From contig JADDTR010000015.1 of the NCBI GenBank assembly GCA_015345905.1, forward strand, positions 434,001-498,000: DNA of 64,000 nucleotides, given 5' to 3'. The first letter of the stretch is position 1; each line of letters starts with the position of its first letter. This document shows, one piece after another, positions 34,219 through 45,949 of this stretch. The stretch is from Aotearoamyces nothofagi (lineage: Eukaryota > Ascomycota > Leotiomycetes > Leotiales > Tympanidaceae). Position numbers and translations under genes: made by a program. The notes under the pieces are model-generated. The model was given only the letters and a program-made list of their open reading frames with translations. It was not told the DNA's origin and did not search any database.

Positions 34219-36415
34219 TTATGACGAATGATCAACTCGCGTTTGAAGTTCAACAATCAGGAGTCAGAGGCCGGCTGGTCGTTAGAGACTCTCAACATTG
34301 ACCACGATGGCCGGCGCTGGTTTGCTGTAAGCTGATTGCTTTTGCTCTACTTAATTGAAATTCGGAGGCATAAGAGGACGAGGTAACGGAATAAGGGGAA
34401 TAAGGGTGATTTGCATCCCGTGACCAGCACTTTTATAACCAATCGCTTAAATTCAGCTAAGTAATCTATAAATACAACAGTATATTATAGATATCAAGAA
34501 ATAGCAAAATCTGTTATATTCAGCTACAAGCTATATTTGATTAAAATCCTTGTTTACTTAATTTAAAATAGTAATATATTGTATAATATAGTATAGATAA
34601 TTATTACAAATTTGATAATAGCTTTCTAATATTATTTGTTACTAGACTATTACTAAATCTAGAGATAATAAAATCTCTATATAGCTGAGTTTATATTTAT
34701 AATATTTACTTTAACTAGAAACTAAAGATATACTTTATTGATTAAAGAGAGAAAAATTATAAAATAATACTAGTATAGTAATACTATCTACTATATAAAT
34801 ATTAGAAAGCTGAATTCTTAGATATATAATATATATAAATAGAATTTATAAAAGGAGATTTAAAAGCTGTTAATATATATATATATATATATACTACTTT
34901 CCTTTTATATATATTTTTAATACTATTATAAAAATTAAATTATATCAACTATTGATCTTATAAAATAATAGCTACTATATTAAAATCTAAAAGAGCAACT
35001 TTATATAGACTCTAGAGCTCTTAGATTTTATTATAATCTTAGAGTAAGATTAGAGAATAAGAGAAATAAAAGTAATTTATATTATATAACTAGTTTTTTT
35101 ATAACTAATTGTTTAAATAATCTATAAATACAATAGTATATTATATATAAATAATTAATTTTCTTCTATAGATAATATCTAAAAAACAGTTTAGTTTAAT
35201 CTAGACTATTTAGTATTTAGAAACAATATAATTTTAAAAATAAAATATAAACTATTTAGAACTTTAAGTACTTAAAAACTAAATTATACTATTTTTCTAA
35301 TATAATATAGTCTAGACTATAAATAGATAGTCTAGTTTAACTAGTCTATTAAAAAGAGATTATATTCTTTGTATTAAAATTAAAATTATAGTACTTTATA
35401 TATAAAATTATATAGAAGATAAAGAAAGATAATAGTATATAATACTAGTAAGATATATCTGATTTTATTATTTAAAAGTATATTAAATCTTATAATTGAT
35501 TAATAATTAAATAATTAATAAATTATAGCTTCTAGTATATATATAATCTATATCAAGTATATTACTATCTAGAATAAGAATATAAGACTAGTAAAGTAGT
35601 TTTATATCTCTATAATAATATAAAAAGCTTCTAATTTATAAATAAGAAAAATTGATATTATTAATCTAGTTTTAGAAGAAATAGTCTAGTCTATAAAATA
35701 GTCTATAAATTACTTTTAAGACTAGATTAGATTAGATTACTAGTTAGTTTAATTAAGATAGTTTTTTCAACTATAGTATTATTGATTAGAGAAGTCTAGT
35801 TTAATAGATAGAATTCTAAATAGAAGATCTAAGTTAGATTATATAATTATATATAAAGAGTAGATACTAAGAATTATAAAGATAGTTTAGAATATATTAG
35901 AAAAGGAAGATAAATAAAGATAAATAAATAATATAGTATATAAGATTTTTATATACTATAAAAGTAGTAACTAGTCTATATATCTACTTTGCTTGATATA
36001 GAAGATTGTAGTTTTCTAATATAGACTTACTATCTGGTAATTTACTTTTTATTATTAATAATTGTATCTAAATATAAATAAATAATAATAAACTATATTA
36101 AAGTTTTGATATTTTTAATAGTCAAATTTTAAAACTATAACCATGATCTATTATAGAAAAAATAAACTTTCTAACAATACAACTTTACTTATACAAATTC
36201 TAATTACTCATCTCGACTGTTGTAGCATATTTTCTTGATGACGTTTATAAGCTTGAAACTCGATCGACAGCCTCGGCTTCGGCTTGACGAATTGGCTAAT
36301 GCTACAGCCGATCTAAAAACCGGGGTATCGATACCCACACCCACCATTTATATTCATGACCACCAGCTTCCCAAGACATTGCTTGAAGCATCATTATTTT
36401 GCAGTTTAGACAAAA

Positions 36416-37481
36416 ATGGCATCCGAGCGTGCAGCCCAAATATCTGGCCATCTCAACTTCCCCAGAGGCATGCTTGCGGGCCAAGTCGCCATCATCACGG
36501 GTTCAGGACAGGGCATCGGCGCGGAGACCGCACGCCTGTTCGCTAACGAGGGTGCGAAAGTCGTGGTATCAGATATTGACCGAGGCAGGTTCAGCTGTGA
36601 CTTTCAATTGATCGAACTGCTGTGACTGACATCTAGTAGAGAAGGCAGAAAGCGTCGCGACATCGATCAGTGAGGCCGGTGGGAGCGCCATTGCCGTCGC
36701 AGGAGACGTGCTTGACGGCGCGTACTTGAAGACCCTCGTAGCGAAAGCTGCCGAGTTCGGCAACGGCAAGATTCACATCATTGTCAACAATGCCGGGTAT
36801 ACTTGGGACGGAGTGATCCACAAGGTAAACCAACCTGCTCCAAAACGACCGGGGCGCGAGGGATCTCACCAGCGCGGAGATATGATATCTGCCCGACTTG
36901 AAACCCGTGCCATGATACCAGACGAGTAAGAGACGAGTGCTAACACCCATGCTATGGCCCGGCAGATAACAGACAAGCAATGGGACAACATCATTGCGCT
37001 GCACAACACAGCGCCTTTCAAGCTGACGCGCGAAGCCGCGCCATACTTCCGCGTCAGGGACGGCGAGCCGCGCTGTATCATCAATATCTCGTCGACATCC
37101 GGCCTCCATGGCAACGCCGGGCAGGCGAACTACGCGCTGGCGAAGGCTGGTATCGTTGGCTTGACGAAGACTATTGCGAAGGAATGGGGTCCGGCTTTCG
37201 GTGTTCGATCCAACACGATAGCTTTCGGCCACATCTTGACGCGCCTGACCCAGGCGAAGGAGAAGGGAGCATTCGTTACTACGCCGGATGGTCAGAAGAT
37301 TGCCTTGGGCATACCTCAGGCGCAGAAGGAGGCGAAGGGTGGTGGCGAGTATCCTGATATCCCGTTAAGGAGGCCTGGGACAGCGACGGAGGCAGCGAGC
37401 AGTATTCTTGCGGTTGCGAGCCCGCTCTTTAGTTATGTTAGCGGGCAGACTATTAGCGTTACTGGTGGGAGGAATATCTAG
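36416..37481 (+). CDS. Short-chain dehydrogenase/reductase (FabG-like)
   Basis: Exons 36416-36584, 36637-36824 and 36966-37481, 290 aa. The Rossmann signature TGSGQGIG (about residues 28-35), NNAG (about 108), the catalytic Ser in SSTSG, and YALAK (Y-x-x-x-K) are present, so the enzyme should be active with NAD(P). The end [13 protein letters not shown] is typical of 3-oxoacyl-[ACP] reductase-like SDRs. The true substrate is unknown. The first intron appears to be of the GC-AG type (CGAG|GCAGGT ... CATCTAG); no GT donor restores frame. The gene begins only ~230 bp after the AT-rich block and is GC-richer than it. Confidence 0.87.
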
Positions 37482-37784
37482 GTGGATTCTCTATCCAACT
37501 GCAATTTCGTAATGGCCTCTCGCCCACCTTTGGAATCTTTCTCCCGTGAGAAAGCATAAATTTGAGTTTGTCAGCATAGGCAACCTCATATTAACGGAGA
37601 CAAAAATCACGAAGAATTAGAGGCTAATTTTCGGCACATCAAGGATATTGAACGGGCAAATAACTAAGCTGGTAACAGCATAGATTGGTGAAGCAAATAT
37701 ATTAACTTGCCTTGAACCTACAGAGCTTCATGACGGCCGAGCAATTAGATGCATATGAGAACCCTAAACTCCATGGAAACCGCT

Positions 37785-39010
<1,226 letters not shown>

Positions 39011-40921
39011 TCAGTTGCGGTTTGCCATTCTTCCATTTAGCATCCCCAGTGATAGAGTATTTGCTTCCATGTCCCGCCCATTGGTAAGGCTATCGTCTTT
39101 TCTGTTGTTTGCTAATTGCCTGCCAGGCCTACGGATACGACCGGCGCCCTCGAGGAGCGGTTCAAGAAACCAAGTCTTGCATACTGACCAGACCTCATTT
39201 ACGAAGACCGCCAAAGCAATCAATGGCACAGCAATCAAAGTGGTGATCCCAACTAAAACGCATACGTTAGATTTAATCCATATAGGGCGCGTTTCTTCTT
39301 CTCACATATTCTTAAGTATGCCCATTGTGGCGTGTACGAAAGATTTTGGGATACGTGTGGAAAGGAGGAGATATCCAAGGCGAAGAGAGATGTCAGGAAT
39401 GACATTGGTAACTGGTATAAGTAAGTCTAGTATTTCGACCAATCTCTAAGGGATACCGACGAATATGATGGTAACAACTGTAAGCACAAAGACCGTCCTT
39501 CCTTGCTTAGTTGTATCTTCAGAAGACTGCCTTGCCCATGCCGGTTTTCCAAGGTTGGCATCTTTCTGTCTTAGATCCAATAGGTGATTGATCTATGTGG
39601 ATTAGTTTGTGGGCTGCAAGAACTGCAAGGAGCCCTTACAGAATCGTACGTTGCTCTTGCGTCGGCGCAATGCTTACGCAAAATGCAACTCTGCATCCTT
39701 TTGGATGTTTCGGTACTATCAGTAGACCATTGCCTATCTGAATAGATCCTGTATATAGAACGTCTGGAGTATATTCTAATTTCTGCTCTCTAAGGTCGTC
39801 TCTATCAGATATAGAGATGCTATTTCTGATGTGTCTTTACTTGGCTTTTTCTTCTCTGCGTTCTCCTCTCCCGATTTATCATCACTGTTTCTTTTGCCCG
39901 CCTTTTCAGATCCATAAACTACTTCCTCGTGGAAGAACTAACTGTTGTCAGTGATTTACTGTTTCAAACTTGATAGTTTATAAATGCCTACCCTGAAAGC
40001 TGGTTTCATAAATCGGGCATGAGGTTCTCCCCTGTGTTGACTTCAGCTCTCGTCAACGAAATTACTCAGTGGCTTTGCGCTGGTCTTCATCTTGAGGCTT
40101 TTCGTAGTAAGACCTTTTCATCAAGTGCTATAAAGATGTTATTGTCCATAGGATGGACATGTTATAGGGAACTATATTTAAGGCCCATGCTATCTGATCA
40201 AAACTATGTCAGCTTTGTTACATTTTAATGTTCGAATTCCAACAACTTACATTATTGGTTGGTAGATGGATTAATTGGAACAAAAGGTCATCTTCTTCTA
40301 GAGAGGAATTCTTGTCTGTTGAAGCTGCAGGATCTTGTCGTGCAGCAGCACTAGACACCAGCAGCTCTGGTCCATAATCGTATACATCATCAGAGAAAGC
40401 TAGATTTTCTACTGAGTATGTTCGTCCATCAAGGTGATAGAAGTCCATCATATAGAGCTTGAACTTGTTCCAAACTTCGAGCAGATCGTCTGATGATTTG
40501 GCTGGACTCTTCAGCTCTGGCGTTACCGGGTGTTGTACAGCTCTTAAGCCCTCTTTCTCTCCAAGATCTGATCACTCGTCATCTTACTTTGCCCCCGGAG
40601 GTGGCGAATAACTGCGGTAAGTCCGTGATAAGCCGCCCAATGCAGAATTGTGTTGTGTTGATTGTCCGTTTCTGCGTTTGTAGCCCCCTTTTGCAACAAC
40701 TGTATTGCAATATCCTCGTGTCCCCTCACAATTGCCTTATACAACGGAGACCATTCGTCTTCCCTGCCGTCTTCCTCTTCTTCTTTCGTAAGGGTGAGTA
40801 GGAGGGGTTTTACAACATCTCCATGACCACCTCCAGCCGCACAATACAATACTGTAACGCATAGAAAGGAAATGTTCGAGTATCCTACTGGAATAAGAAA
40901 TAACCACGAGGTGAATATCAC
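39011..40921 (-). pseudogene. Ankyrin-repeat/CorA-like Mg2+ transporter gene, probably decayed
   Basis: Several spliced pieces read as the fungal ankyrin-CorA family. There are one to two ankyrin repeats (WSPLYKAIVRGHEDIAIQLL, TILHWAAYHG), a linker with LFQLIHLPTNN, HARFMKPAF, then NHLLDLRQKDANLG and the two membrane helices: VVTIIF joined to LPMSFLTSLFALD, and YLRIFGITTLIAVPLIALAVF. The donor/acceptor pairs at the 3' end work well. Between LPTNN and HARFMKP (about 40.0-40.25 kb) I found no open path: the frame shifts and a stop falls just before SQHRGEPHARFM, with only 25 nt available for an intron. The ankyrin part also looks N-terminally short. It is either a pseudogene or a locus with an unusual gene structure or sequence error. 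Intact relatives are membrane metal-ion channels fused to ankyrin repeats. Confidence 0.55.
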
Positions 40922-43900
40922 GATTGAGTAACAGAATATATTATTAAGAAGACGAGGCTTGCAGCAGAGAGAAGGAACAATATCACAGCAAAATGGCCCC
41001 CGCCACCAGCCGTAGCACCTGGCTCTACTCGGTCAGATTAGCCTCCCTGCAGCACTACAATTGGCCATGGAGTCTTTGAACGCAGTCCTGATGCGCTCGC
41101 ATGCAGTTCTTCCAATTCTTCCATCTATGGCATCTTGCAGCAACTCTCCAGCTCATGCCGGCGATGCGGCAAGGCAGCGCACGGATTTTGATACGACCCT
41201 CGATGCAATCGAGATGTGTGCTATCAGTCCCTTTCAGCCCACCTTGACAAAGCTGCAATGAACAACTTTTCCTTGACGAAGCAACGCAGCATCATTGAAA
41301 AGGAGACGGACGAGCTGATCTCGCTCTTTGGAATCTCTTGGACGGTGCAGAGAGTATCCAATTCTACATCATCGCTACAACCACTGCTAGTCTAGAGGCG
41401 AATGCAGATCCCTCTTCTGGGCAGTTGGAATGGTATGTCAGTAGGACAGCGTCGAGATCAAACAATAGTAGTGTCGATGTCTCTGCCGTGATGTTGTCTG
41501 GCGGTATGGTAGTTGATCTGAAGTCGTCTTGAGGAGAGTTAACTTTTGTCGCCTAATAGCAGACGCCGAAGTGCACCAAGATGCTGGATCACATGACTCG
41601 CACTCTAAGATCACGTGCCTATATTATGCTTTGGTCTTTTTACTTGATGCGTGGCCCATAGTTTCTAGGGAGGTTGATAGGACAAATCTATCTTCAACTG
41701 GCAAGGTTCTCTATATTGCCTCTAAAGTCGTCGTCTTGAAATACTACATCACATCTCGTGAAGCTTAGGGTTAGAAGGTAGTAGTCACGTGACACGCACA
41801 TCACATCGTACGTCAAGGAAAGGGCCACACAAGGAGCGAGAAGATTACGTAACAGACCAGCGTAAAATTGCGATCCATATATCCATATAGGTACGGCAGC
41901 AAAGTCGGGGTTCCCAAAACCCGCGCAGCACGACCGTTCGCTGCCTGGACAATCGCACGGCGGCGACTCTCGGTGACGCGGCTAGTAATTGCGCAGCCCG
42001 CACAGCTAGACGGCAGCAGCCTGAGGCGACAGCCAATCAATATGCGCGGCCTCAGGACGTCGTTCGTTGGTGTCGCCGCTGTCGCGTCTCGGCCGGACGA
42101 AACAGACGAGACAGACGAGACATTGCGCCAGATTTGCTGAAGTCACGCCAAGCCGAGGTGGATCGATGTCCGTACAGGCGCGCCGAGTACCGCAGCATGA
42201 TACTATTGCCTGCTCAAAGGAGTATAACCAGAGCGTGAGGGGGGTGAGAATAGAATGAGGTAGAATGGGAGAGAATGGGAGAGAATGGAGGGAATGGACG
42301 GCTCCAGAAGGCGTCGGAATAATAAACTGCCATGCCATTCTGAGGGAGACACACACATCAAAACACAGCGGGAATGATGGAGGCCAGCCGCGTGGTGGCA
42401 TTCCTCGCGGCGCAAGGGACGCCGATTGTGGTCGCTTGGAGCATGATTTAGGGGACACTACCTGGAAAGGAGCTTTTTAGACGCCGAACACATCCTCAAG
42501 TGTGTGTGTATACACTATAAAAGTGAGCAAAGGGAAGGCTACAACGCCCTTTTGGCGGCGCGATCGGCGCGGAAGGGTGTATGTACATCCATCTCCGGTG
42601 TTTCTTTGTTTACTACCAGAGTATCAAGGGAGGCTGGATTGATTGATTGTTTGATTGAGTGATTTGTACCGAGGACGTACAGTACCTCTGCCACGGAGCC
42701 CGGATCAATTCCTCCGTGCCGACTCCTGAGACAGCTTCTTACGGAGGAGCCTCGTACTCCGAGATCCCTCGTACTCCGATATACGCAGTTGTGTTGGCGT
42801 GGCTGGCGTGATGGCGCTCTGACTGGCGCTCGGACTGGCTGGTACGTAGCTCGCAATTGAGGTATGAGACGGGATGGATATTCTCGGTGCGGAAGTGTAG
42901 GGTAAGCCAAGGCGGGCTGACTGCGATACGACGCACGCCGTCAGCTCACTACAGGACATATTCGTATAGTAAGGATAACGGCAATATATCTATCCGTACC
43001 AAGAACAGCAAGAATAGTCTATCCGTACAAAGTAACAGTAAGAATAGGGTAGGCATAGGTACTCGCAGGCGCTGTGGTTGGAGAGTACCTCTTCCCTGTC
43101 CAGGCAATACATTCGAGGACTGGAATGAGTATCGCAGCATTACATGATTAATCACGCAGCACTCAAGATGTAGCACTCACAATGTACAGGGTAGCCACTC
43201 AAGATGCAGCATGCCGCTCAGCATATTCCCCAGATGCCAACGGTGGTACGTACGGTATAATCTCATAATCTCCAGGTCTCCCAAGTCAGGTCTCCCAGGT
43301 CAGGTCTCCTGAGTCTCCTGGACCTCCTGGGTCCCCTGAACGCACCTGGGGCGTCGACCACAAGTGGCAGCCGAGTCGTGCGTGATGCCGTATGTGAAAC
43401 TCGTCTGAGGGAGGCGTGCATCATCGAGCTGAGGTGACGGCTCGGCCTGGCTGTCCAGTGCCTGATGGATCGGGCTGATCGAGCTGCTTGGCCTGCTTGG
43501 CCTGCTTGACATGGCCGAGTCTCTCGAGGGAGTGATTCTGGATTCTGGCCGTCCAAGCCGCCTAAGCCCCCTCGCTCCTCCCCCTTCGAGCAAGATCCAG
43601 TTCCACCAGAGCACGAAAAGTGGGGCCTCCTCGCACCGCGACGCCGAGGCGCCTGCAGCTCGGGCTGGAATAATTATAGTGCGCGCTAGGCCACGACAGG
43701 CAAGGCGCAATAGCGGCGTGACCTGTCGCTTAGGCGGCGCCGCCCCTGACTTGCAACTGTGTCCTTTCATAAATAGCGGCTCAGCCCTCCCGTCTGCCTC
43801 CTGGCCCAGCAGCCAGCAAGCAACCCAGCGCCCGCCAGCAGCCAAGCAGCCAAGCAGCCCAGCATTCCAGCATATCCACAGGGCGCCGTTCCTATCGTCC

Positions 43901-44000
43901 TCGCCGCCGCCTCCGCCCGCGACGCACAGCACCCGCGAAAACACCCGCTGCCACCTAATTCCTGACTCACAGGGTCGTATTGCCACCTGTCAAGTTCAGC
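40922..44000. other. Gene-poor spacer upstream of hacA with short repeats
   Basis: About 3.1 kb. Open frames at 41.06-41.77 kb show no recognisable domain; a decayed gene cannot be excluded. Small repeats include GAGAATGG units (about 42247-42300), TCGTACTCCGA pairs (about 42750-42780) and AGGTCTCC units (about 43272-43325). The right end should hold the hacA promoter; a CATAAATA TATA-like element lies near 43768-43775, about 340 bp before the start codon. Confidence 0.45.
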
Positions 44001-44027
44001 ATGTCGCCTGCTGGCTACTCTTATTGA
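44001..44027 (+). promoter_or_regulatory. Short upstream ORF in hacA leader
   Basis: ATG to TGA encoding 8 residues (MSPAGYSY), ending 86 nt before the hacA start codon. A small uORF in the long hacA/hac1 leader is a known feature in Aspergillus and Trichoderma. There, stress-induced transcripts start downstream of it and escape its repression. Whether this leader is used the same way is inferred. Confidence 0.6.
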
Positions 44028-44113
44028 GCATATCTCGACATTCCCCGATAAGCTTCATCCTCAATATCGGCAATATACTCGTTATCAACCATCACAGTTG
44101 AACAATTGCACAG

Positions 44114-45330
44114 ATGGACACTCCTCTGATCAAGTTCGAGCACAGCCCGGCTGACTCGCTCGCCGACTCGTTCTCCTCTACACCGGGCACTCAATATGAG
44201 TCCCTCTTCGACGACACAATGGGCCCAGTAGGCGCCGTCACGCCTCCATTCGACGACGACAGCATGTTCGATCAAAGCCCGAACGGCAGTCTGTCTGGTA
44301 CGCCTGCACCCGAGAAGAAGACTGTCAAGAAGCGCAAGTCCTGGGGCCAACAGTTACCCGAGCCGAAGACAAACCTCCCTCCCAGGTACGTCTGGATGAC
44401 TAAGAGACGATGTTAGATATATGTGCTAATAATCAATAGGAAACGTGCGAAGACAGAGGACGAGAAAGAGCAACGCCGGGTAGAACGTGTTCTACGCAAC
44501 CGTCGTGCTGCCCAATCATCGCGTGAGCGCAAGCGCCAAGAAGTCGAGGCTCTGGAGCAACAGAAGATGGAGATCGAGAGGCGCAATCGTGACCTCGAGC
44601 TCCGTCTCGCAGATGCGGAAGCCAAGAACATCGCGTTGCAACAGCATATTGCCAAAATTACTGGCAACATGACTGTATTCAATCAGTCTGCACCACCGAC
44701 GCCAAAGCACGAGCAGTTCCGCCAAACCCCAACGCCCATCACTCTTTCACAACAGCTCTTCGACTCCCAAGATGGGCAGCTCATGTCGAGCTTCCAGCAG
44801 ACAATAGAAGCTGGTTCCGCTCTTGAACAATCACAAACTGTCAACCCAGCTTCCCTCTCACCGGAGATGCACCCGGTTGCCGAATCATCCAACGCCAGCT
44901 CTTCTGATATGACACAACATCCTGCCGCGATGTTGTGCGACCTGCAGTGTCAGTCAGAAGAGCACCGGCCCTGGATCGCTTCGGCTCCGGCTTCGATCTC
45001 AACCGTCATGCTCTTTGTGATGATGGTTTCGGCAGCTACCTCCGGTATCCTTCACCCTCTTACAACGATAATGAATTCCTTGAGAACGGGATTATCCCTG
45101 TCGCCGAGCAATTCAATATTGACTACGATAATCTGGCTAGTAACCACCCCGAGTTCGTTGATGACTTCAACATTCACGACTTCCTCCACCACGACACAGA
45201 AAGTGCGCAATTCGCGCCACCCGAGATTCAATCTGAGAATGAATCTGTTGAGAAGACTGCTATCCTGCAGCCCCCAGTTGGCGCGTCCTTTAATGGATGC
45301 GACGATGGGAGCCATGCGGTCAGCGTCTGA
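44114..45330 (+). CDS. hacA: HacA/Hac1 unfolded-protein-response bZIP transcription factor
   Basis: Exon 1 is 44114-44385. A normal intron ends at 44439, and exon 2 starts 44440. The bZIP region (about residues 92-150) has the basic motif NRRAAQSSRERKR followed by leucine heptads. Near 44939-44970 the sequence GACCTGCAGTGTC forms a 7-nt CTGCAGT loop on a 3-bp stem, matching the Ire1 cleavage consensus CNGCNGN. Removing an Ire1 intron of 20 nt (for example 44948-44967) moves translation into the frame ending at 45330. This gives a 380-aa active protein with an acidic C-terminus (FVDDFNIHDFLHHD). Without that splice the frame runs on to 45649 (493 aa). The factor acts in the nucleus on ER chaperone and secretion genes. 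The exact 20-nt borders are uncertain by a few bases. Confidence 0.93.
44948..44967 (+). other. hacA: Putative Ire1-type non-spliceosomal intron in hacA mRNA
   Basis: A 20-nt segment flanked by CTGCAG on the left and CACCGGCCC on the right; it lacks GT/AG ends. Its length leaves remainder 2 on division by 3, which is what is needed to switch from the long unspliced frame to the conserved acidic C-terminal frame. Cleavage three bases earlier on both sides (44945-44964) would fit equally. The 20-nt length equals that reported for Aspergillus hacA and Trichoderma hac1. Confidence 0.82.
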
Positions 45331-45949
45331 ACAGCAGCTTTTCGCTCGTGATTGTCTGAACGGTGGCGTAGATGGCCACAATCCTCGTCAAGAGAAGGAA
45401 CCGTCGATGGAGTGTCTCATGACATTACTGTGGGCTACTAAAGTAATTGATCGTGAACGACAACAAGAAGCATCGAACAGTGAAGGACAAGGTGTAGTCA
45501 GACAAGCGAGCGGGGAGCTGAAGGAACTGTTCAGAGCTAAGACGATGAGAGCATATGTACCCGTTTCTTTTATCAATGAACAAGGGGGATCGGAGCAAAA
45601 AAGGTCCTTCGAGGATCACTGGCGTATGGGCGTTCAACCACGGCGGTGATTACAATGAATCTTAGCGACTGTCACGACTAGGTCGTTGTACTCTTTAGCT
45701 ACCTGGGAAGGGGGGAGGTTGTGTATAACTTGATACAATGTCATACAATATATCTTGACTCTCTACTCTTGACTCTAATTCGATGATTTCGTGATATGCA
45801 GTAATATGAAAATCGACTGTAGTTACATTCATTCCTGTTGACTGGACCATAGAAGATGTAGCAAGTTTCCCATCCCCAAGTTGCTTGAAAAGGGGTCGTG
45901 TAGACAAAGTACATCACGTACCATCTATCAACCAGACCCATTTAATCTC
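45331..45949. other. Spacer between convergent hacA and UvsB genes
   Basis: The left 320 nt are the hacA 3' UTR for the spliced product, but coding sequence for the unspliced product (stop at 45647-45649). No separate gene seen. Confidence 0.6.

Larger units (their letters stand above)
32780..36190. repeat. AT-rich, RIP-like block with a less AT-rich island
   Basis: 32.78-33.34 kb and 34.45-36.19 kb are extremely AT-rich, dense in TA and in stops in every frame, and lack codon structure. This contrasts sharply with both flanks. That is the usual look of fungal repeat DNA hit by repeat-induced point mutation. The original element cannot be identified by eye, so it is left as a fossil of unknown family. 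An island at about 33.35-34.45 kb has near-normal composition and holds two gene-like fragments. Confidence 0.75.

Noticed and set aside
43511-44101. 196-codon open frame ending just before hacA
   Set aside because: Low-complexity translation in the promoter/leader; it could act as a long uORF but shows no protein character.
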